Shown piece after piece: positions 25,301 to 52,700 of a stretch of DNA of 64,000 bases (the first letter of the stretch is position 1; every line of letters begins with the position of its first letter). The notes under the pieces are model-generated. The model had not been told where the DNA came from and made no database searches. It saw only the letters and a list, made by a program, of their open reading frames with translations. The DNA is taken from assembly GCA_023101725.1 (NCBI GenBank), contig JALJCO010012682.1, positions 2,356,001 through 2,420,000 of the forward strand, in the 5' to 3' direction. The DNA is from Atherinomorus stipes (taxonomy: Eukaryota; Chordata; Actinopteri; Atheriniformes; Atherinidae). A program made the translations under genes and the position numbers.

Positions 25301-27494
25301 TCTGTGAGGCTTCTTTGGAGGTACTTTAACTATCCCGTTCACCTCTGCTGCCTCTGTGATGGAGAAGGGCTGGCTGTGGAATACACTTGAAGGAAGGTGA
25401 TGTGTAAAATCATAGTTATCTGCTTCCTGAAAATTTCCTCCTTTTCCTTGTATCTCTTCATCTTCTTTGTCAACCGATATTTCCATCTCATAGACGCTGC
25501 TGTCCCAACCCAAATCTTCCTCCTGCACATCCTGAGGTGATGTCTGGGCAGCAGAGGTTGGTGTTCTCTTGGTGTCAGACAGAAAAGGCTTTTTCCTGGG
25601 CGGAGGAGCTGGTGGGGCAAAAGCTCTCCTTGCAGACAGAAAAACTGGCTGCATGTTTTCACTATCAGGTATACTGACAGACGGGGATGAGCTGCCCTTT
25701 CCGTCCGATGACATATTCACCTCTTTGACGTTTACTTCCCTCCCTTGCTGGATTGCAGTGTTTTCCCTCACCCCCTCCACCTTTTCCTGATGGGCCAGAG
25801 CAGCTGTTCTGGGTTTCCGTGGAATAGGGACAGGGTGGGGCTTCTTGGGGCCTGCTGGGGCTGGTTTAGATTGGGACACCCTGGTTTGCACTGAACCAAA
25901 ACCATCATCCTCTGGTCCTCGTCCAGGCACACTTTGCATGCCAGCATTGGCCTTTATCTCACCTGATGTTCTGTGAGGAAGACTAGACCAAATAGTCCCT
26001 TCAGGACTCGAGGTATCAGAGTCTGCATTGAGATTTTTCTCGACAGTCTGCATCTCATGAAGAGGTTTGTTGTGAGTGACATTATTATTAGAGGGAGATG
26101 AGTTCATCATTTGGCTTTTAGCATTGCCTGCTTTCCCTCGACTGTTATCCAGTACGCTCCAAGATGCAGGAACAGTCTTTTTGCTTTCCTCAGCTTTGCC
26201 TTTGTGCAATGTTTTAAAGTCTTTCTCCTTTTCGCAGTTTGAGCTTGTAATGCATGTGCAGTTCTCCTTGCTGCACAGGCAAATGGGAATAATATAATCC
26301 CAGTCTGGTTTTTTGTTCTCTTGCTGGATTCCATTTTGAGAGTTCAGGACTCCAAACGTCCGAGAGGTTTCCAGTGCAGGTGTGTGCAGGCTCTTTGAAA
26401 TGTGCGGCCTGGGCTCCACAGAAGAGGCGAGTTTTGAGAGACAGGGTTTGGGAGCTAGCGCAGGCTTAACCTTCTTTACTGTGTCAGGAGACAAGTGTGC
26501 AAGGCCATCTCGCCTGGGGATTTGGGGTGACAGTATTGGCTTTTGATAGAGGGCCAGCTTTGGTTTAGGAGCCACAGGTGGCTTATGCATACCTGAAGAG
26601 AGAAAGCGAGATATTAATTATATGCTACAAAACAGTACTGAGATCGTGACAAATCTCATACAGTGAAAGAAATCAAATCTTAACTAGTACTGTATGTGGT
26701 GTAACTGATATACTTCCTGCAGTTTGACAAAGGTTGCTTTACTAAAAGTTCACTCTTTAATACTCCCTTTTTAGCACTAATCCTAACCTATTGGGAACTT
26801 AATGTACAGCTACTGTAAAGCACTTCTCCATGGGGGTTTAACTATCACATGACCTTTGTTTGCCACTCCACACAACAGAACAGTAATCCAGCTAATGGCT
26901 GATTTCAGGCAGAGGAGGAGGTACAGAATAAAAATGAAGAATGGGAGGAAAAAGAGGGACGATGGGGTGCAAGGCATGCCATGTAAACTGGTACATCCGG
27001 CTGAACTCGTGTCCTAAAAACTTCTGTGGCAGGCAAAACATTCTGCCTTGCTGACAGAGAGGGATGTTGTTTTTACTTATTTCCCTGTTTAAAATGCCAC
27101 ACGTTGACTTCGGATGGTGAATAAATCTTTTAAAATTCTAAGAAAAAACTGAAGCGTAATTTAATTTGGAGATGTTTCATATAGCTATAGTTGAGTTTAA
27201 GTGCTCTGTTTTACCCACAGAGAGACCCCTACATCACACAAAATCGAAGTCTTTATTGTAGCTGACAAGTTTTGATTTTTTTGTCCACATTAAAAAAAAA
27301 CACACGTAGGCTACTGTGGGTTTACTAGATAAACAAACATCTGCTTAATTATTATGTGTGCTGTAATGATTAAATAATTTACCCAGCTACATGTTTCCAT
27401 CTTATATTTGCTCAGTAAACACCAGTCACAAACTGATCCTTTACCTGAAGAGTTAACGTGTACAACAAGCCTGTCACTTACCTGAGTTAATCAT
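12065..27494 (-). CDS. fgd6: FYVE, RhoGEF and PH domain-containing protein 6
   Basis: Guanine nucleotide exchange factor, family substrate Cdc42, acting at endosomal and cortical membranes. Coding exons: 27494-27482, 26592-24585, 20907-20766, 20508-20441, 19972-19942, 17058-16907, 16423-16267, 16129-16042, 15496-15446, 15342-15284, 15190-15119, 14867-14799, 14550-14467, 14366-14287, 14193-14091, 13981-13835, 13497-13392, 13214-13120, 12552-12424, 12316-12177 and 12101-12065. They total 1276 aa (human about 1430). The 2 kb second exon encodes a disordered, proline-rich region starting with a PPVAPKPK motif, followed by an acidic stretch near residues 700-715. DH lies at about 733-925 and the first PH at about 955-1050. 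FYVE, about 1080-1145, has WIPD, RRHHCRACG and eight zinc-binding cysteines. The second PH runs to the C-terminus. The linker between FYVE and the second PH is much shorter than in human. Start: a 13-base coding exon encodes M-I-N-S before the PPVAPKPK exon. Confidence 0.95.
13302..13364. repeat. (TATC)n microsatellite in fgd6 intron
   Basis: About 15 units of TATC in the 177-base intron between the exons at 13392-13497 and 13120-13214. The repeat starts under 30 bases after the donor and makes up about a third of the intron. Confidence 0.95.
14616..14669. repeat. Perfect tandem duplication of a 27-base unit
   Basis: Two exact adjacent copies (14616-14642 and 14643-14669) of a unit beginning TTGCAAGTTTTAAGG, in an fgd6 intron. 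Perfect identity suggests a recent replication-slippage event, or an assembly duplication. Confidence 0.9.
17059..19941 (-). other. Large fgd6 intron without genes; one dispersed-repeat fragment
   Basis: This 2.9 kb intron splits the DH domain coding region. No exon-like segment with family similarity was seen. Around 19030-19130 there is a fragment of a common fish dispersed repeat with a TTTATATAGCACTTTTCAAG-type core. The rest is AT-rich single-copy-looking sequence. Confidence 0.5.
22245..22435. mobile_element. Degenerate palindromic hAT-type MITE
   Basis: Imperfect inverted arms: GAGGGCCACAGTCCTGCAGG on the left and CTCCAGGATGAGGGCC on the right, in the style of the common fish ...CCTGCAGG... 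palindromic repeat. It resembles the copies at 24337 and near 31900. It is too decayed to see a target-site duplication. Confidence 0.5.
22696..23095. mobile_element. Non-autonomous hAT element, 400 bp, with 8-bp target-site duplication
   Basis: The ends are TAGGGCTGGACGATTA and TAATTGTCCAGCCCTA, near-perfect inverted repeats of about 16 bases. Both flanks carry the same 8 bases, TTCTAGAG, at 22688-22695 and 23096-23103. The interior is AT-rich with repeated ATCACGATTA motifs and no open frame. The 8-bp duplication and terminal TAGGG/CCCTA are hallmarks of hAT transposition. It lies in the fgd6 intron between the exons at 24585 and 20907. Confidence 0.9.
23157..23376. mobile_element. Long-palindrome MITE, copy A
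   Basis: About 220 bases with terminal arms CAAATGGGTTTTATGCAC and GGATAAAGCCCATTTG, and an inner inverted pair around GATTAATCCAGGTGTG and ACACCTGGATTAATC. No open frame. The same sequence recurs as copy B at 34465-34685, where the unit is again close to a perfect hairpin. Confidence 0.8.
24337..24533. mobile_element. hAT-type palindromic MITE with 8-bp target-site duplication, beside fgd6 exon 2
   Basis: A 197-base element beginning CAGGGCTACTC and ending GAGTAGCCCTG. Both sides are flanked by ATATAGAA (24329-24336 and 24534-24541). The arms contain AATCCAGCAGGTTTTCCAT and its complement, so the unit folds into a hairpin. It sits about 50 bases inside the intron after the donor of the large fgd6 exon at 24585. 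Its sequence lets the exon frame read through without a stop, which inflates a naive open frame there. Confidence 0.88.
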
Positions 27495-28685
27495 CGCTTC
27501 TCTTAAAACGACTTTTAAAATCAGAGCCCGAAGAAAACCTTCATGTCCGAATCGACTGCGCGTTCAGTGTCAGAGTGAATTATCCGAGTGAAAAAAGAAA
27601 AAAACTGACATGTTGTTTGGTTCCTCTCCGAGCAACACTTGCGATCTTTCGATGAAGCAAACAAGTTATTGACAATGAAGCCGCACCGGCTGCTGCTACA
27701 TGTAACCACCGAGTTTTCTTTCTGTTTCCATCAACAAACCACTAGGGGTCCTCGAGGGCCACACTCTCCCTGCAGGGGAGGTCACTTGGGACTGACTCGT
27801 GGGACAAAATGATGAATAATTTGATGACAGTGTGAGTTTGTATCCCTGCGTAAACCACAGTTTACTTCTGTTATCTTTCATAGGATTTTATAATTGGATG
27901 CGCAGGAATTTTCCACAAGCGCATATCTTTCCACACACATCATCATTTCTAATATTAACTACCCCAGTGTGACTAACAAGTCACAAATATGAGCTTTTCA
28001 TTGTGTAACATATCTGAGAGGAAGTTAGGCTCAAAAGAAAAGATGAAGAAAACGCATCGTTTATGAGCAGAGCTTTCATCATGCTGTATTTCTGTCACCG
28101 TGGCTGATTAATTGGTCTTTGGGAAGAAAGAACAGGAAGAATGTGCAGTAGCCTGTCAAGTTTCTAAATGATTTGGTATATGTGTAAGAACAAAGCATTG
28201 GACAGACTTCCATTTTTCACAATGTATGCTCATATATTTTAGAAAACTATTACAACAGAGATATTTACATAGACAGATAAGCATTAAGATGAAAAATCAG
28301 TCATCTCAGATTATCTATAATGATACACCTTTAGTTTTTCTGTCACTGTGCTTCTGACTGCAAATATCTCAGCAGCAGAAGTGGTGCTAATATACAAAAT
28401 AAATGAGTTGTTTACCACCTGGTTGCACATTAACCCAAAAATCATCCTGCAGCTGATGCATTCTGGAGACTTTGTATGCAGATGTAATCACTGCACTGGT
28501 GCAGACTCAGTGTGCGATGACAGGAACATGAGGAAATGCAGGGGGTATTTTTAATTTGATGCAAAAGTCCCTCCGTTGTTGGAGCAAAGCCATGGGAGCT
28601 TGATTGTTTATCCTGTTTGGGGGGGAAAAAAGACATTCATGGGTAATTACTTTGACTTAAAAATTGGAAATCCTTAAGTCTAAGG
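27495..28685. other. fgd6 upstream intergenic sequence and promoter area
   Basis: Upstream of the fgd6 start, 27500-27720 is less AT-rich than its surroundings and is the likely promoter and 5' UTR. No TATA box stands out. From 27720 to 28685 nothing gene-like is seen. Confidence 0.4.
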
Positions 28686-28687
28686 CA

Positions 28688-28734
28688 TTTTCTTTCTTTT
28701 TTTCTTTTTCTTTCTTTCTTTCTTTCTTTCTTTT

Positions 28735-28769
<35 letters not shown>

Positions 28770-28801
28770 CTCTTTCTTTCTTTCTCTCTTTCTTTCTTTT
28801 T
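28688..28801. repeat. (TTTC)n microsatellite
   Basis: About 114 bases of TTTC units with occasional CTCT and extra-T interruptions. The flank to 30140 holds no recognised gene. Confidence 0.95.
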
Positions 28802-30142
28802 CAAATTTCCACCTGATATTCAGGTAAAAAATGAGACAAAACTGAGCAAATTTGGGTTCCACAAATCAGAAACATGTATGAATTTTGAAGTTATCTCATT
28901 TCTATCACCAGGCCAGAGCAAGATTAGAAAAAACATATTTCAAAATATATGGATATATGTAACTTTTTTTTCTTTTGCCTATTGCAATACTGTGAATAAT
29001 AGGGCAAATAATAATACTGTGACAATCTGTAATACTGAAGGGCTTGAACATGCTTTAAAACACTCCAACCACAGATCTACTGAACCTGGTGCAACAAATG
29101 ATGAAGCCCAGCCAAACTACAACTATCTCTGTCCCATTTACTGTACACTAGGGAGCCTATTTAAACTATAAATGCAATGACTGGAAACCTCTGGAAAAAC
29201 AGTTTTGGTTACATTTTCTAACAAATTCAGCCATAAAAAAATTACAGAAAACAATAAAATTGCTAAAAACTGGAACTAATTTGCACATTTTTCTTTTAAA
29301 TTTGTAATGACGTTATATACCTCGAATAGGCTATTTCTTCCTTAGAAACAGTCAAGTGATGAAATCTTCTGATCTGAGTGCTATATCTGATGATAAGTAT
29401 GTCTCTGAGGCTGCAGTATTGTTCACATTATCACTGTGAAAGATAACAGAAAAACAAAAACACAATTGAATATGCTTCTGTGGATATAAATGTAGCACCT
29501 TAAGTTGTGTTTATTTTTAGTATGTTAATAGAGACAAGATCTATGATGATGCATTTCCTTCCCAATTCTCAAGAACTGGTGAGTAATGGGAGTGAATGGT
29601 AATGTTCCACATACTAATAAAAAACAAGACTGGAGTGGATGTTGCAGCAGTACCTGAACGTGTAGTCTGACGGGAGACTCACGCCTAATCTGTAGTTTCT
29701 CCTGCTTCTGGAGATTTGTTTGTGAAGGTCTCTGGTAGAACAGCTGTCACCACTGAATATGTAGCCCCCAAATAGCAGCTTCCCTCTGATGTACATCTAT
29801 CATTTCACCAAAGAAAACTGACTTGACATATGAGGAAATGGGAAGAATACTTTATCTGTCACACACAGTAACTATGCCATACATAAAAACAATTCATTTT
29901 TATGTTGACTGCAGATACTAGTCATGATATTTTTCTTAGATTTAAGTTTCACAGCTGTGTGCGCACAGCATCATCAGCATCCTGTTCATCGAAATTTAGT
30001 ATTTAAGATGTCCAAGTACAAATACCACTTCTGCCATAGTGGGTCCAATTTGAATTCTGAACAGGAGGATGGATTTTTTTTTTTCCTCAGCAAAAATCAG
30101 TGTTGCTGATACTGACTTTAGGCTTAAATTTGAACTTTCTTT

Positions 30143-30148
30143 TTTATT
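30143..30148 (-). terminator. Polyadenylation signal of the FAM194-domain gene
   Basis: AATAAA on the minus strand, about 55 bases after the stop codon at 30204. It supports 30204-30446 as the terminal exon. Confidence 0.6.
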
Positions 30149-30203
30149 AAGAGCTTTCACCCCTTAATCCTTGTCAGCTGTTAGAATGATTAAAATAAAT
30201 GAG

Positions 30204-39330
<9,127 letters not shown>

Positions 39331-39447
39331 TCTCTCCTGGGAGGAAAGTACACAAATACCTGTAAACTTACAGCACACACAACTACAAATCCACATTCAC
39401 CTCTATAAACGTATAGCTACCTCTACCTTACCCACTGTGCTCTGCTT

Positions 39448-39460
39448 GTTGCTAGGATAC
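39448..39460 (-). promoter_or_regulatory. RFX X-box-like site in the divergent promoter
   Basis: On the minus strand this reads GTATCCTAGCAAC, matching the symmetric RFX X-box GTTGCCTAGCAAC at 11 of 13 positions. It lies 118 bases upstream of the FAM194-domain start codon. RFX factors drive ciliary and testis genes, and FAM194 relatives are reported mainly in testis. Function is inferred. Confidence 0.5.
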
Positions 39461-39950
39461 ACACCGATCCCGTCTCCAAACACTCGCGTTACGCACTGGT
39501 AGCCTAATTATCATCGATTGGGAACATCAAATTGAAAGGATATCTTACAGAGTACAAACAACAAAACATTACTTGTAATAACAGATAAGGTGTCGAGAGT
39601 TTGTGAAGGAAGCAACAGTGTTCTAACAGAGAGGGGGGGCTGAGGCTACCAGGTGCATTCTGCCAGCAGGTAACCTGAAACCGAGCACCTGGATGCTCAG
39701 AGAAAGTGATGATACCAGGGTGCAATGCAACTCTTAAAGGCCACACGTCAGAACACGATGGCAACATGCAAGCATTTAGCTTCTACATGACCTACTGGGA
39801 ATATGTGGCTGCTGTACAGTTTGGCCCAAACTAATTTCTCTGCTTGGAAAAAAAAAAAATCTGATGACAAATCAAAGTTTTCGCTCCTAGGAACAGAGGA
39901 GGATCCTTTTCATCTATTCGAGCTGCTGCGAGATTGTCTTATAGCTCATT

Positions 39951-39955
39951 ATTGG
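39951..39955 (-). promoter_or_regulatory. metap2: Inverted CCAAT box upstream of metap2
   Basis: ATTGG on the plus strand, about 90 bases before the metap2 start codon, a usual place for an NF-Y site in TATA-less promoters. No TATA box is evident. Confidence 0.4.
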
Positions 39956-40012
39956 CTCAGCTGCCTCCAGCACACTTTTCTGCTTTGACCACTGGAGGCT
40001 CCCAGCAGCTTA

Positions 40013-40020
40013 TGCGTCAC
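40013..40020 (+). promoter_or_regulatory. metap2: CRE/ATF-like site just before metap2
   Basis: TGCGTCAC is one base from the CREB/ATF core TGACGTCA and lies 22 bases before the metap2 start codon. It may be in the 5' UTR, depending on the transcription start. Confidence 0.3.
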
Positions 40021-40041
40021 TTCATCTCTCAGTAGCCGATC

Positions 40042-46012
<5,971 letters not shown>

Positions 46013-46466
46013 GCATGCACCGAAGGCAAACCAGGAGGAGCATGACAGCTCTTCAGACCGACAGCGATTATGCAATATTTCTCTGACCTAAATTTCCAAT
46101 GCTTGAATACATTTTAGCTAAACAAAGACATGTAACAGCTGTAGCTTACTAGATTTTGTTTTGTTTTGTTTTGTTTTGTTAAGGATCAAGCCAGGAGGCA
46201 AAGGGCATATCTTTAAGAAATGTAGCATTGTCACTTTAGTTAAACTTTGATGTGCTGCTTTTAGGAAATATGCAAAAGACATTTATGCAAAAACATGATG
46301 CAAAAAAGAAAAAGAAAAGGTTTAGAGGAGCTCCTCTCTTAAACATGCTACGTTAAATTGCCTTGTTAAGACAGAGGGGGAAAAGATAAAAAAAAAAGAA
46401 CAGCTTTGAAATATTTATATTTCTATATTTTGCTGCTTTATTTTAATTTGAGGCAGTTTTCTAAGG

Positions 46467-46472
46467 AATAAA
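46467..46472 (+). terminator. metap2: Polyadenylation signal of metap2
   Basis: AATAAA about 455 bases after the metap2 stop codon. It gives a 3' UTR of about 0.47 kb that includes a (TTTTG)n run at about 46154-46180. Confidence 0.6.
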
Positions 46473-46644
46473 TTGTTATAAATCTTGCACTGGGTGCTGA
46501 ATCCATATTTGCATACTGTGAAGTGTGAAATCCTTTGGAGTTTTCAACATATATGATTGAAAACATGGAAACCTGGGACAAACATGGCATCATTCATTTA
46601 TTTATTTATTGAGGAAAATGATGGAATATACATCTGTGAGCGCC

Positions 46645-47898
46645 AAAGTAGGTGAACTTCTACGATTAACAGTGTCTTTAAAAGATGGAATCAGAACCGT
46701 GTGCTTTTAACCAATGTGATGAAAATCTGGATAAAGAACAGGATTAATCAAAGTCATCCCAACGGGTGTGGAAGGGCAATGCTGAACAAACAAGACTAAA
46801 AAAACAAAAACCAGAGTATTTGAAACTCATCAGGCTGAAAACAATCTACACAGTTTGGAATTCACAGTACTACAATGTCATATTAAAGAAACTTATTAAC
46901 CTCCATGATAAACATCTCAAAGCATTCAGCCAATAGAGTTCACAAGACCAAGGCATACAAGAGCAGTAAAACCCAATCTGATATTGACTTAAGTTCATGA
47001 ACCCACCACCAGGAGGACATTGAAAAACTACGGTTCATATGGCAGGGAAACACAGAAATCCTCTGCTCTGCAACAACAATGATCATTCCTATTTGCAGCG
47101 ATGAATATCATGTAGGGAAGCCACAAGTCAACAGAAAATAATATTGTTTTCTGCCCATATGAGACCATACTTTAATATTTTGGGGGGTTGGACAGAAAGG
47201 AAAACTGCATTTCAGGATTAAAAACTTTTGCAATATGTGAAACATGGTGGTGTTAAGTGTCGTCATTTGGATTAATTGTGCTCCATCTGGGCTCAGGCAG
47301 CTTGCTTCCACTGATGCAACAACATACTTAAACCAGCAAAGTTGAAAGTAAAATCTCAGAATGTCAATTTATAAACTGAAACTTTAAATTCTGTCATGCA
47401 GCAAGATAATGGCCATTTCTCAATACCAAGTATGCTCACAACATCCTTGTGTAGGCCTATTGCTGGTGTGGGCTTGTCAGAAGTGCAAACTTATAACTTA
47501 TTGTATGCAAGTTGTTTCTGCAAAGCATAGTTTTAAAAAATAGATTTTTAAGAATGTGGTGGAAGGGTCTCAAGTGGACATATCTAGTTAGGAGGTCCAC
47601 CGGAATTACAAAGTTGTAACATATGAGGGAATATGCTAAAATTCCTCTAAACAAATACCCAGGATGGATCAATATTTAAAGGATATTACGCAAGTGGGTT
47701 CACACCAAATGTAAAAAGCAAAGGTCCACAAAATAGCAAAATATAAATGAAATGGTCAAGGACACAGTTTTCATTCGTTTATTTCTTTAATTGAGTTCAT
47801 TTTACATGTAGGACTTGTCTAAAGATTCAATCACACTTTGGGTCCTATTTATGCAAAATGCTTAAAAATCTAAAGGATTCACAAACTTTTAAGCACTG
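46645..47898 (+). mobile_element. Dead Tc1-like transposon
   Basis: The right end reads AACTTTTAAGCACTG followed by TA, and the 150 bases before it resemble a typical Tc1 right arm (GAGTTCATTTTACATG, then CAATCACACTTTGGGTC). Inside, the plus strand keeps traces of a transposase: Y-V-K-H-G-G near 47238 and Q-Q-D-N near 47400, with many stops and frameshifts. The left boundary is approximate. The element separates the 3' ends of metap2 and ntn4. Confidence 0.65.
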
Positions 47899-49744
47899 TA
47901 GTGGATCTAGCAGCTCAACTCACTCAAATACATAACAAATAAACACTAATTTCTCACACTATTAGGTGCAGCTTCCTAAAATTAATGTGGTCTGTCACAA
48001 ATCCAATCATTGAAATGAGTAAATCCTTTCAGAATGTATCTTACACAGTTTAAGAGCAGCACAAACTGCATCCTAAAGGATCATCATTAAGCTGAATCAA
48101 CACATAGTTTAAACTCATTTCAACTTTCAACTATCATGTACTAAAGGGATTTGAATGCTTTTATTTTTTGTGGCAGGGTAAACCTAATGTCTAACCTAGT
48201 AGAGGTGTTTTTCTCTCTTTTAACCAAAGGAGGGCGATAATTTAACATGATATGAACATCAGTCATCTTGTCATTTGAAGACATTGCAGTACGTCACATA
48301 AGGTTATTCAGTCTTGTGCACAAGCATAATATGACAATTAAATTAAACTGACTTTTCATGGAAATATAAAGAATGAGGACACTAATGCGCATTCTATCCA
48401 GCTTAGATTAAAAAGGAATGCAGGCAACAGATTGAAATGGTATTCTAAATATCACATTTGTGGTAGATTACATTCATTCACCCTGAACGGCCACTTTATC
48501 CTTTAAAAGGACATTTCCAGACCATTTTCTTTAATTCTAGTACAGTCTTTAGGACAAGGACATGGGTGGTGATGTCATGGATGAGGAATGCATCATGCCT
48601 CTTGCACTGTTTGTCCCTCTCCTTGGAGACAGCAGAACAGGCCTATTCTTAACTGGGCCTAGTTCAAAAATGACCTGTACACTCTGGATCTGATACACTG
48701 TGATGTCAATTAGCCCTCCATCTTTAAATATATATTTATTTGGGGGCAGGAGGAGTCACAGGCTTAAAAGAGAAACATATTTTAAGAGTGCATCATCCAC
48801 ACACGTTCTCACAAATACAAATGAGTCCTGACAGCGCTGGGTTCAGACTCTGACCCCGTCAAGTAATCATCCTCATATAGAAACAAGTCTTTCTAGGACA
48901 GAAAACATCTTCACAGACTGAGTCTGAGTGACTCATAAGTTTCATTCTTTTAATCGTTCTAGCTCTGAGCACTTGCAAGAAACTTTAATCCAGTGTTTTA
49001 GTTAAGTCAATATGCTGCAGACCAGAAATAGAAAAGCAGGAAGAGTTTTGGTCTCATCAGAGGAGGATACAAAGTAGAGCTCTTTAGATTAAACGGCCAT
49101 ATTTCTGTCATTTTTTTTTTCATCCTCTTACCTCATTCAGGAGTTGCATGTTGTGGTATTCATAGACACAAAATCCTAGTCAAGGACACAAAATATATGT
49201 ACATATCAAACATGCTTCCATGCACTTTCTGATGTTGACACATTCATGATCGTCTACCGCACATCTGAGTAAACAGGAATAATTCTGCAAGTGCCTTTGC
49301 AGACATTTAAAGTAAACAGTTCTCAGTGAACCAGATACAGCAGGTATGAGCTTCAGCTCATAGACACTGACATCAACTTTGCCAAGGAAACAAAATATAA
49401 CTGTCAAATATGCACTTGTTACGATGCACTTGTTACATAATAAATAAGCTGGAAGGACTCAAGATCTGAGGAATTGCGTAGAACAGAAATAAAATAACAT
49501 CATCATCTTTGTCAGGATGAAAGTCTTTATGGCTCGCTTTGTTCTATGACATCCTGCAGTAACTGCAGGCTGACAAAGGTATCTATCTTACGTCCAGGGA
49601 CTCCGCTCAGGCAACATGAAAAAGAGCACATTACTTTTAGTTTGTTCGAAGAATCCCTTTAACCACCTTCTCAAACATCCAACATGTCACTGGTATATTA
49701 CAGATTGTAATTTGTGCTCTCCATCCACAATTCCAGGCAATTCT
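47899..49744 (-). other. Probable ntn4 3' UTR and intergenic sequence
   Basis: No open gene is recognised. A minus-strand AATAAA at 48735-48740, about 1 kb after the ntn4 stop codon, is a candidate poly-A site. USP44, which lies between METAP2 and NTN4 in human, is not seen here. Confidence 0.4.
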
Positions 49745-52700
49745 CTACGAGCGACCGCAGTCTTTTCTAAGGATGTGAAGAAGTTTGCGTCCCAGGCTTG
49801 ACTTCCATGGTTTGACAAAGCTTTTGGTGTTGATCAGAAGTCGGCCGGTCTTCCAGTCCTCATGACCAGCCACTACATACTCAGACCCTGTTGAAGAGAA
49901 GGTAGAAAAGCATCTCTGAATTCCAGTTCTGCTGAGTATCTGGTTGAAACTCACAGACCTGTGAAGAGAAGTCACTGTAGAGAAAACAGGTAGATGCAGT
50001 GCCGCCTTGGTCAGCTTGGATCAATGTTGCCAGAAATCATAACTGTCTTTTAGTAGATCTGAGACAGTCTTCTAAAGGAGACCTGGCTCTAATCTTTCTG
50101 CTTGTAAATAATGAGTGATGCCACTGTGCTGGCACCCACTGAAAGCTGCAACTTTGTCAAGGAGCAGCAACAAAGATCTTCAACACCACACAAAGTTGGC
50201 AGATGCTCCACTCAAGAGTGAACTAATTATACATTTCTGCACTTTGAACAATAAATGTTCTCTTTGGAAGTGACTCAAGCTGACCTGGATTAAGGACGGG
50301 ACAGGTACATCCTTTGATGGTCCAGGACTCGGGAAACAGGGTGACACTTCCCCGCTGGATCTTCATCTGAGGGTTCTGATACAAGGCCTTCTTAATCTTG
50401 ACCTCCACCTCTGCATGAGAGCCTTGATCATGAGCAGACATCACCTTCACCACCAACACTGTGACACAAAGAGAGATGCAAACAAGCAGAGTTCAAGATA
50501 TTGGTGCTGACTTTCTCCAAAACAAACTTTTGAAATCATTTACTTTTCACTTTTTAAGAAAATGAATATGTAATGTACAACCAAGATTTTGTTCATGGTG
50601 TGCACTCCAGTAAACCATCTCAGAACACACGTCTTTGTAGATATTTGTTGCTTCTATGAAACATGATGAGAGGGATGTCATTTGGGTCATCATTAAAGTT
50701 ACTATATTCACATTTAAGCTGTAAATACAGTTGTGTGAAAAAGTATTTTCCCCCTTCCTGATTTCTTATTTTTTGCATGTTTGTCACACTTAAATGATTT
50801 AGATCATCAAATAAATTTAAATATGAGACAAAGATAACACAAGTAAACAGAAAATGCAGTTTTTAAATGAAGATTTTTATTAGTAAGGGGGGGGGGGTCC
50901 AAACCTCTCTAGCCACACCCAGGCCACTGCTGAGCAAAAAGAACATAAAGGCTCATCTCAGTTTTGCCAGAAAGCATCTTAATAATCCCCAAGACTTTTG
51001 GAAAAATACTCTGTGGACTGACGAGACAAAAGCTGAACTTTTTGGAAGGTGGAGGTCCCATTACATCTGGTGTAAAAGTAACACGGCGTTTCAGAAAAGG
51101 AACATCATACCAACAGTAAAATATGGTGATGGTAGTGTGATGGTCTGGGGCTGTATTGCTGCTTCAGGACCTGGAAGACTTGCTGTGGTAGATGGAACCA
51201 TGAATTCTGCTGTCTACCAAAAAATCCTGAAGGAGAATGTCCGGCCATCTGTTCATAACCTCAAGCTGAAGCACACTTGGATTCTGCAGCAGGACAATGA
51301 TCCAAAACACACCAAGTCCACCTCTGAATGGCTTAAGAAATACAAAATGAAGACTTTGGAGTGGCCTATTCAAATTCCTGACCTGAATCCGATTGAGATG
51401 CTGTGGCATGACCTTAAAAAGGCGGTTCATGCTGGAAAACCCTCCAGTGTGGTGGAATTACAACAATTCTGCAAAGATGAGTGGAACAAAATTCCTCCAC
51501 AGCGCTGTAGAAGACTCATTACCAGTTATCACAAACGCTCGATTGCAGTTGTTGCTGCTAAGGGTGGCCCAACCAGTTATTAGGTTTAGGGTGCAATCAC
51601 TTTTTCACACAGGGCCATGTGGGTTTGGATTTTTTCCCTTCTTAAAAATAAAAATCTCCATTTAAAAACTGCATTTTTTGTTTACTTGTGCTATCTTTGT
51701 CTAATATTTCAATTTGTTTGATGATCTGAAACATATAAGTGTGACAAACATGCAAAAAATGAGAAATCAGGAAGGGGGCAAACAGTTTTTCACACAACTG
51801 TAAATCCCAACATCAGCTCTATCACTGAGCAACATGCAAGGAAACATCCCACCACTGGCAGCTTGTTAGCTCATAAGCTGGTAAAGCGAGGCAAATTACC
51901 CCGTCTTTTTGGGAATGGTCAAGAGGTTAAAAAGTTACAGTGATTATGTTCAGCCAAGCATTAGTGAAAGCAATGGTGTTTGCAGTATTTAATTAATTTC
52001 TAATACAAATGAATTATAATGATTTTATTCCTATTTAAAAGATAGAACTGTGTAATTTGCAATGACATAAATGCTTTAGCAAACACTATCAAACTATAAG
52101 AATAATATTAGATAAGTTTTTAGCTCAGGAAAATGTTGCAGAAGCAGTGTTAATGAGGCAGTGCTTGTAGAACTCATTCATTACCACTGATCCCATCAGT
52201 ATAAATCCACCAGTGATGAGGTGTGAAGCTGCATTATAACTATTCATTTACAAAAATGTCTTTGGTTTGCAGTCTGCAATGTAATAATAATTTGGTGGAT
52301 AATGAGATACTGAGACAATATGGACATAATCCTCCAGATTAATCTGTTTTCTTTCTTCTTTCTCCTTTTTCTAAATGACTTGCAGTGATGTGAGCCTACA
52401 GTTTGACAGCAGGGTCACTTACACTTGACCTTCCAGTTTTGTAAACTTGCCACCAGCAACAGTGATGACTAAATCTTAGAAACGAACCAACACAACATCC
52501 ACATGAGTCAGAAATTAGCTCTAGTAATTAAACTAATAGCTCTGCACTCCTGGGAGTTACATGATAGAAAGAGTTGCCAAGTAAAAATTTGAGGAAGCAG
52601 TTTTGGTTGATGTCATTTGACTAAAGCAGGATGTTTCTGCTCCAACATTTCAGGTGGAACAACCGGGGTCATTTGTCAGCATTTTGAACTTCATATTTGA

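Noticed and set aside
28680..28862. Lysine/arginine/glutamate-rich open frame
   Set aside because: Translation of the TTTC microsatellite, not a gene.
50867..51583. Possible domesticated transposase gene in ntn4 intron 8
   Set aside because: It is flanked by intact inverted repeats and TA sites and lacks the DNA-binding half, so an ordinary deleted transposon explains it.
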